IMG/VR virus record: IMGVR_UViG_3300028610_002143
Coordinates: 1 to 45,494 of that record
From: a virus
Length of the DNA: 45,494 bases
Reading direction: 5' to 3' (one strand)
The notes under the pieces were generated by a model. The model was not told where the DNA came from, ran no database searches, and saw only the letters and a program-made list of their open reading frames with translations. Shown here in pieces: positions 44,894 to 45,494 of the stretch (position 1 is the first letter of the stretch; the number at the start of each line of letters is the position of its first letter). The position numbers and the translations under genes are program-made.

Positions 44894-45494
44894 CTATTTT
44901 TCTCCCTTGTTCCGTGGAATATTCCACTCAATATCGCTCCACTCGTGAGCGAGGGGTTTGTTAGGTACAAAAGATTTTTCGTCAACCACGCTCAGGAACC
45001 CCTCTAAAAAGCTCCTGACATAATCCACCGACTGCTCAGGCCCGAGAACCTTGCTCCAGCGAGAGTTCCAGGGCCGAGGCACCAGCACCCCCGTGCCGCC
45101 CGCTGCGTTCCAGGCGTCGATGGTCTCTTCCTTGTCGTCGACTAGCACATTACCCTCTCGAGCGAGCAGGGCTTTGTCCTTGCTTGACGAGACCATGATG
45201 GTTCTGGTATAAGGAAGGTGCTTTTTGAGCCATAAAGCTTTGCCAGCAGCAGATCGAGCTGCATAGTCACCAGCACCGATACAGGTTAGGACACGAGGAG
45301 ACATTAATCCCGCGAAACCCTTGAAGAAATTTACGAGTTTAAGCATCTCCGTGTGTGGTGCAAGGTTTGCCCACCAGCCGGTGTTCATTTTTTCCGGGTC
45401 GTACCATGACTCGACCTCCACCCCTAATTCCTTAAGCGCCGGCTCAATCTTCCACCCGCAGTTGGTTGGGTAGTCGTACCATTGGGCCAGGTCA
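44894..45494 (-). CDS. HAD-type nucleotidase-like protein, partial (5' end outside window)
   Basis: The frame is open to the right edge; residues before MEVESWYDPEKM read DLAQWYDYPTNCGWKIEPAL, so the start lies outside and the GTG at 45421 is not the start. Present are SPRVLTCIGAGDY, IMVSSSKDKALLAREGNVLV, DDKEETIDAW and GTGVLVPRPWNS, matching the C-terminal half of 5'(3')-deoxyribonucleotidase-like HAD phosphatases; the first DxD motif is outside. About 200 residues visible. Likely part of nucleotide metabolism. Confidence 0.65.
   Translation of the reverse strand, partial: DLAQWYDYPTNCGWKIEPALKELGVEVESWYDPEKMNTGWWANLAPHTEMLKLVNFFKGFAGLMSPRVLTCIGAGDYAARSAAGKALWLKKHLPYTRTIMVSSSKDKALLAREGNVLVDDKEETIDAWNAAGGTGVLVPRPWNSRWSKVLGPEQSVDYVRSFLEGFLSVVDEKSFVPNKPLAHEWSDIEWNIPRNKGEK

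Noticed and set aside
1-45494. Integrase, excisionase, attachment sites or plasmid partition genes indicating a prophage
   Set aside because: None recognised in the window; the single HTH protein is insufficient. A lytic phage or the lytic part of a genome is more likely, though genes outside the window could change that.

Overview
The window looks like part of a tailed double-stranded DNA phage genome. It carries terminase small and large subunits, portal, scaffold, HK97-type capsid protein, head-tail adaptors, a very large tail protein and fibre proteins, together with phage-type DNA metabolism genes. There is no rRNA, ribosomal protein or host housekeeping gene. No tail sheath, tail tube or tape-measure gene is visible, and a long nozzle-like tail protein is present, so a podovirus-like particle is the best guess. 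The host is probably a Gram-negative bacterium (strong Shine-Dalgarno sites, sigma70-like promoters, M15-type endolysin with a hydrophobic N-terminus), but no host can be named.

Layout. (1) 1-16.9 kb, minus strand: virion module, read from portal (16.9 kb) through scaffold, capsid, adaptors, fibre, His-repeat protein and a 1684-residue tail protein to a gene cut by the left edge. (2) 17-30.5 kb, minus strand: TerS, a block of small translationally coupled proteins (several zinc-ribbon micro-proteins, two tiny membrane peptides), TerL, endolysin, a cluster of three tRNA-like genes followed by an Rnl5-type RNA ligase, and a radical SAM protein just ahead of the portal leader. (3) 30.48-30.77 kb: a divergent control region with stacked dyads. 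(4) 30.8-36.1 kb, plus strand: about 14 small genes, almost all without recognised relatives, including one HTH regulator. Many have a repeated 5' leader or a small stem-loop directly before the ribosome site. (5) 36.1-45.5 kb, minus strand: replication and nucleotide module (HAD-type nucleotidase, MazG-like, primase-helicase, ThyX, Dam-type methylase, RuvC-like resolvase, ArdC-like metalloprotease), interrupted at 39.9-40.4 kb by an iteron-like repeat field that may be the replication origin.

How it fits together. The rightmost minus module makes nucleotides and DNA and modifies it. The plus arm is probably the early host-takeover arm. The left half packages DNA, builds the particle and lyses the cell. 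At least five minus-strand promoters share TTGACAT and a TA(C/T)AGT-like -10. Three of them, ahead of the portal, the 28.4 kb membrane peptides and the 29.25 kb gene, are followed by unusually long, self-complementary leaders, suggesting RNA-level control of late genes.

Most likely sources of new biology: the tRNA cluster in which two of three members have abnormal anticodon arms beside an RNA ligase; the nested terminator-containing leader upstream of the portal; the repeated stem-loop/ribosome-site leaders of the plus arm; and the repeat field at 40 kb. All functional statements come from reading the sequence; no database search was possible.
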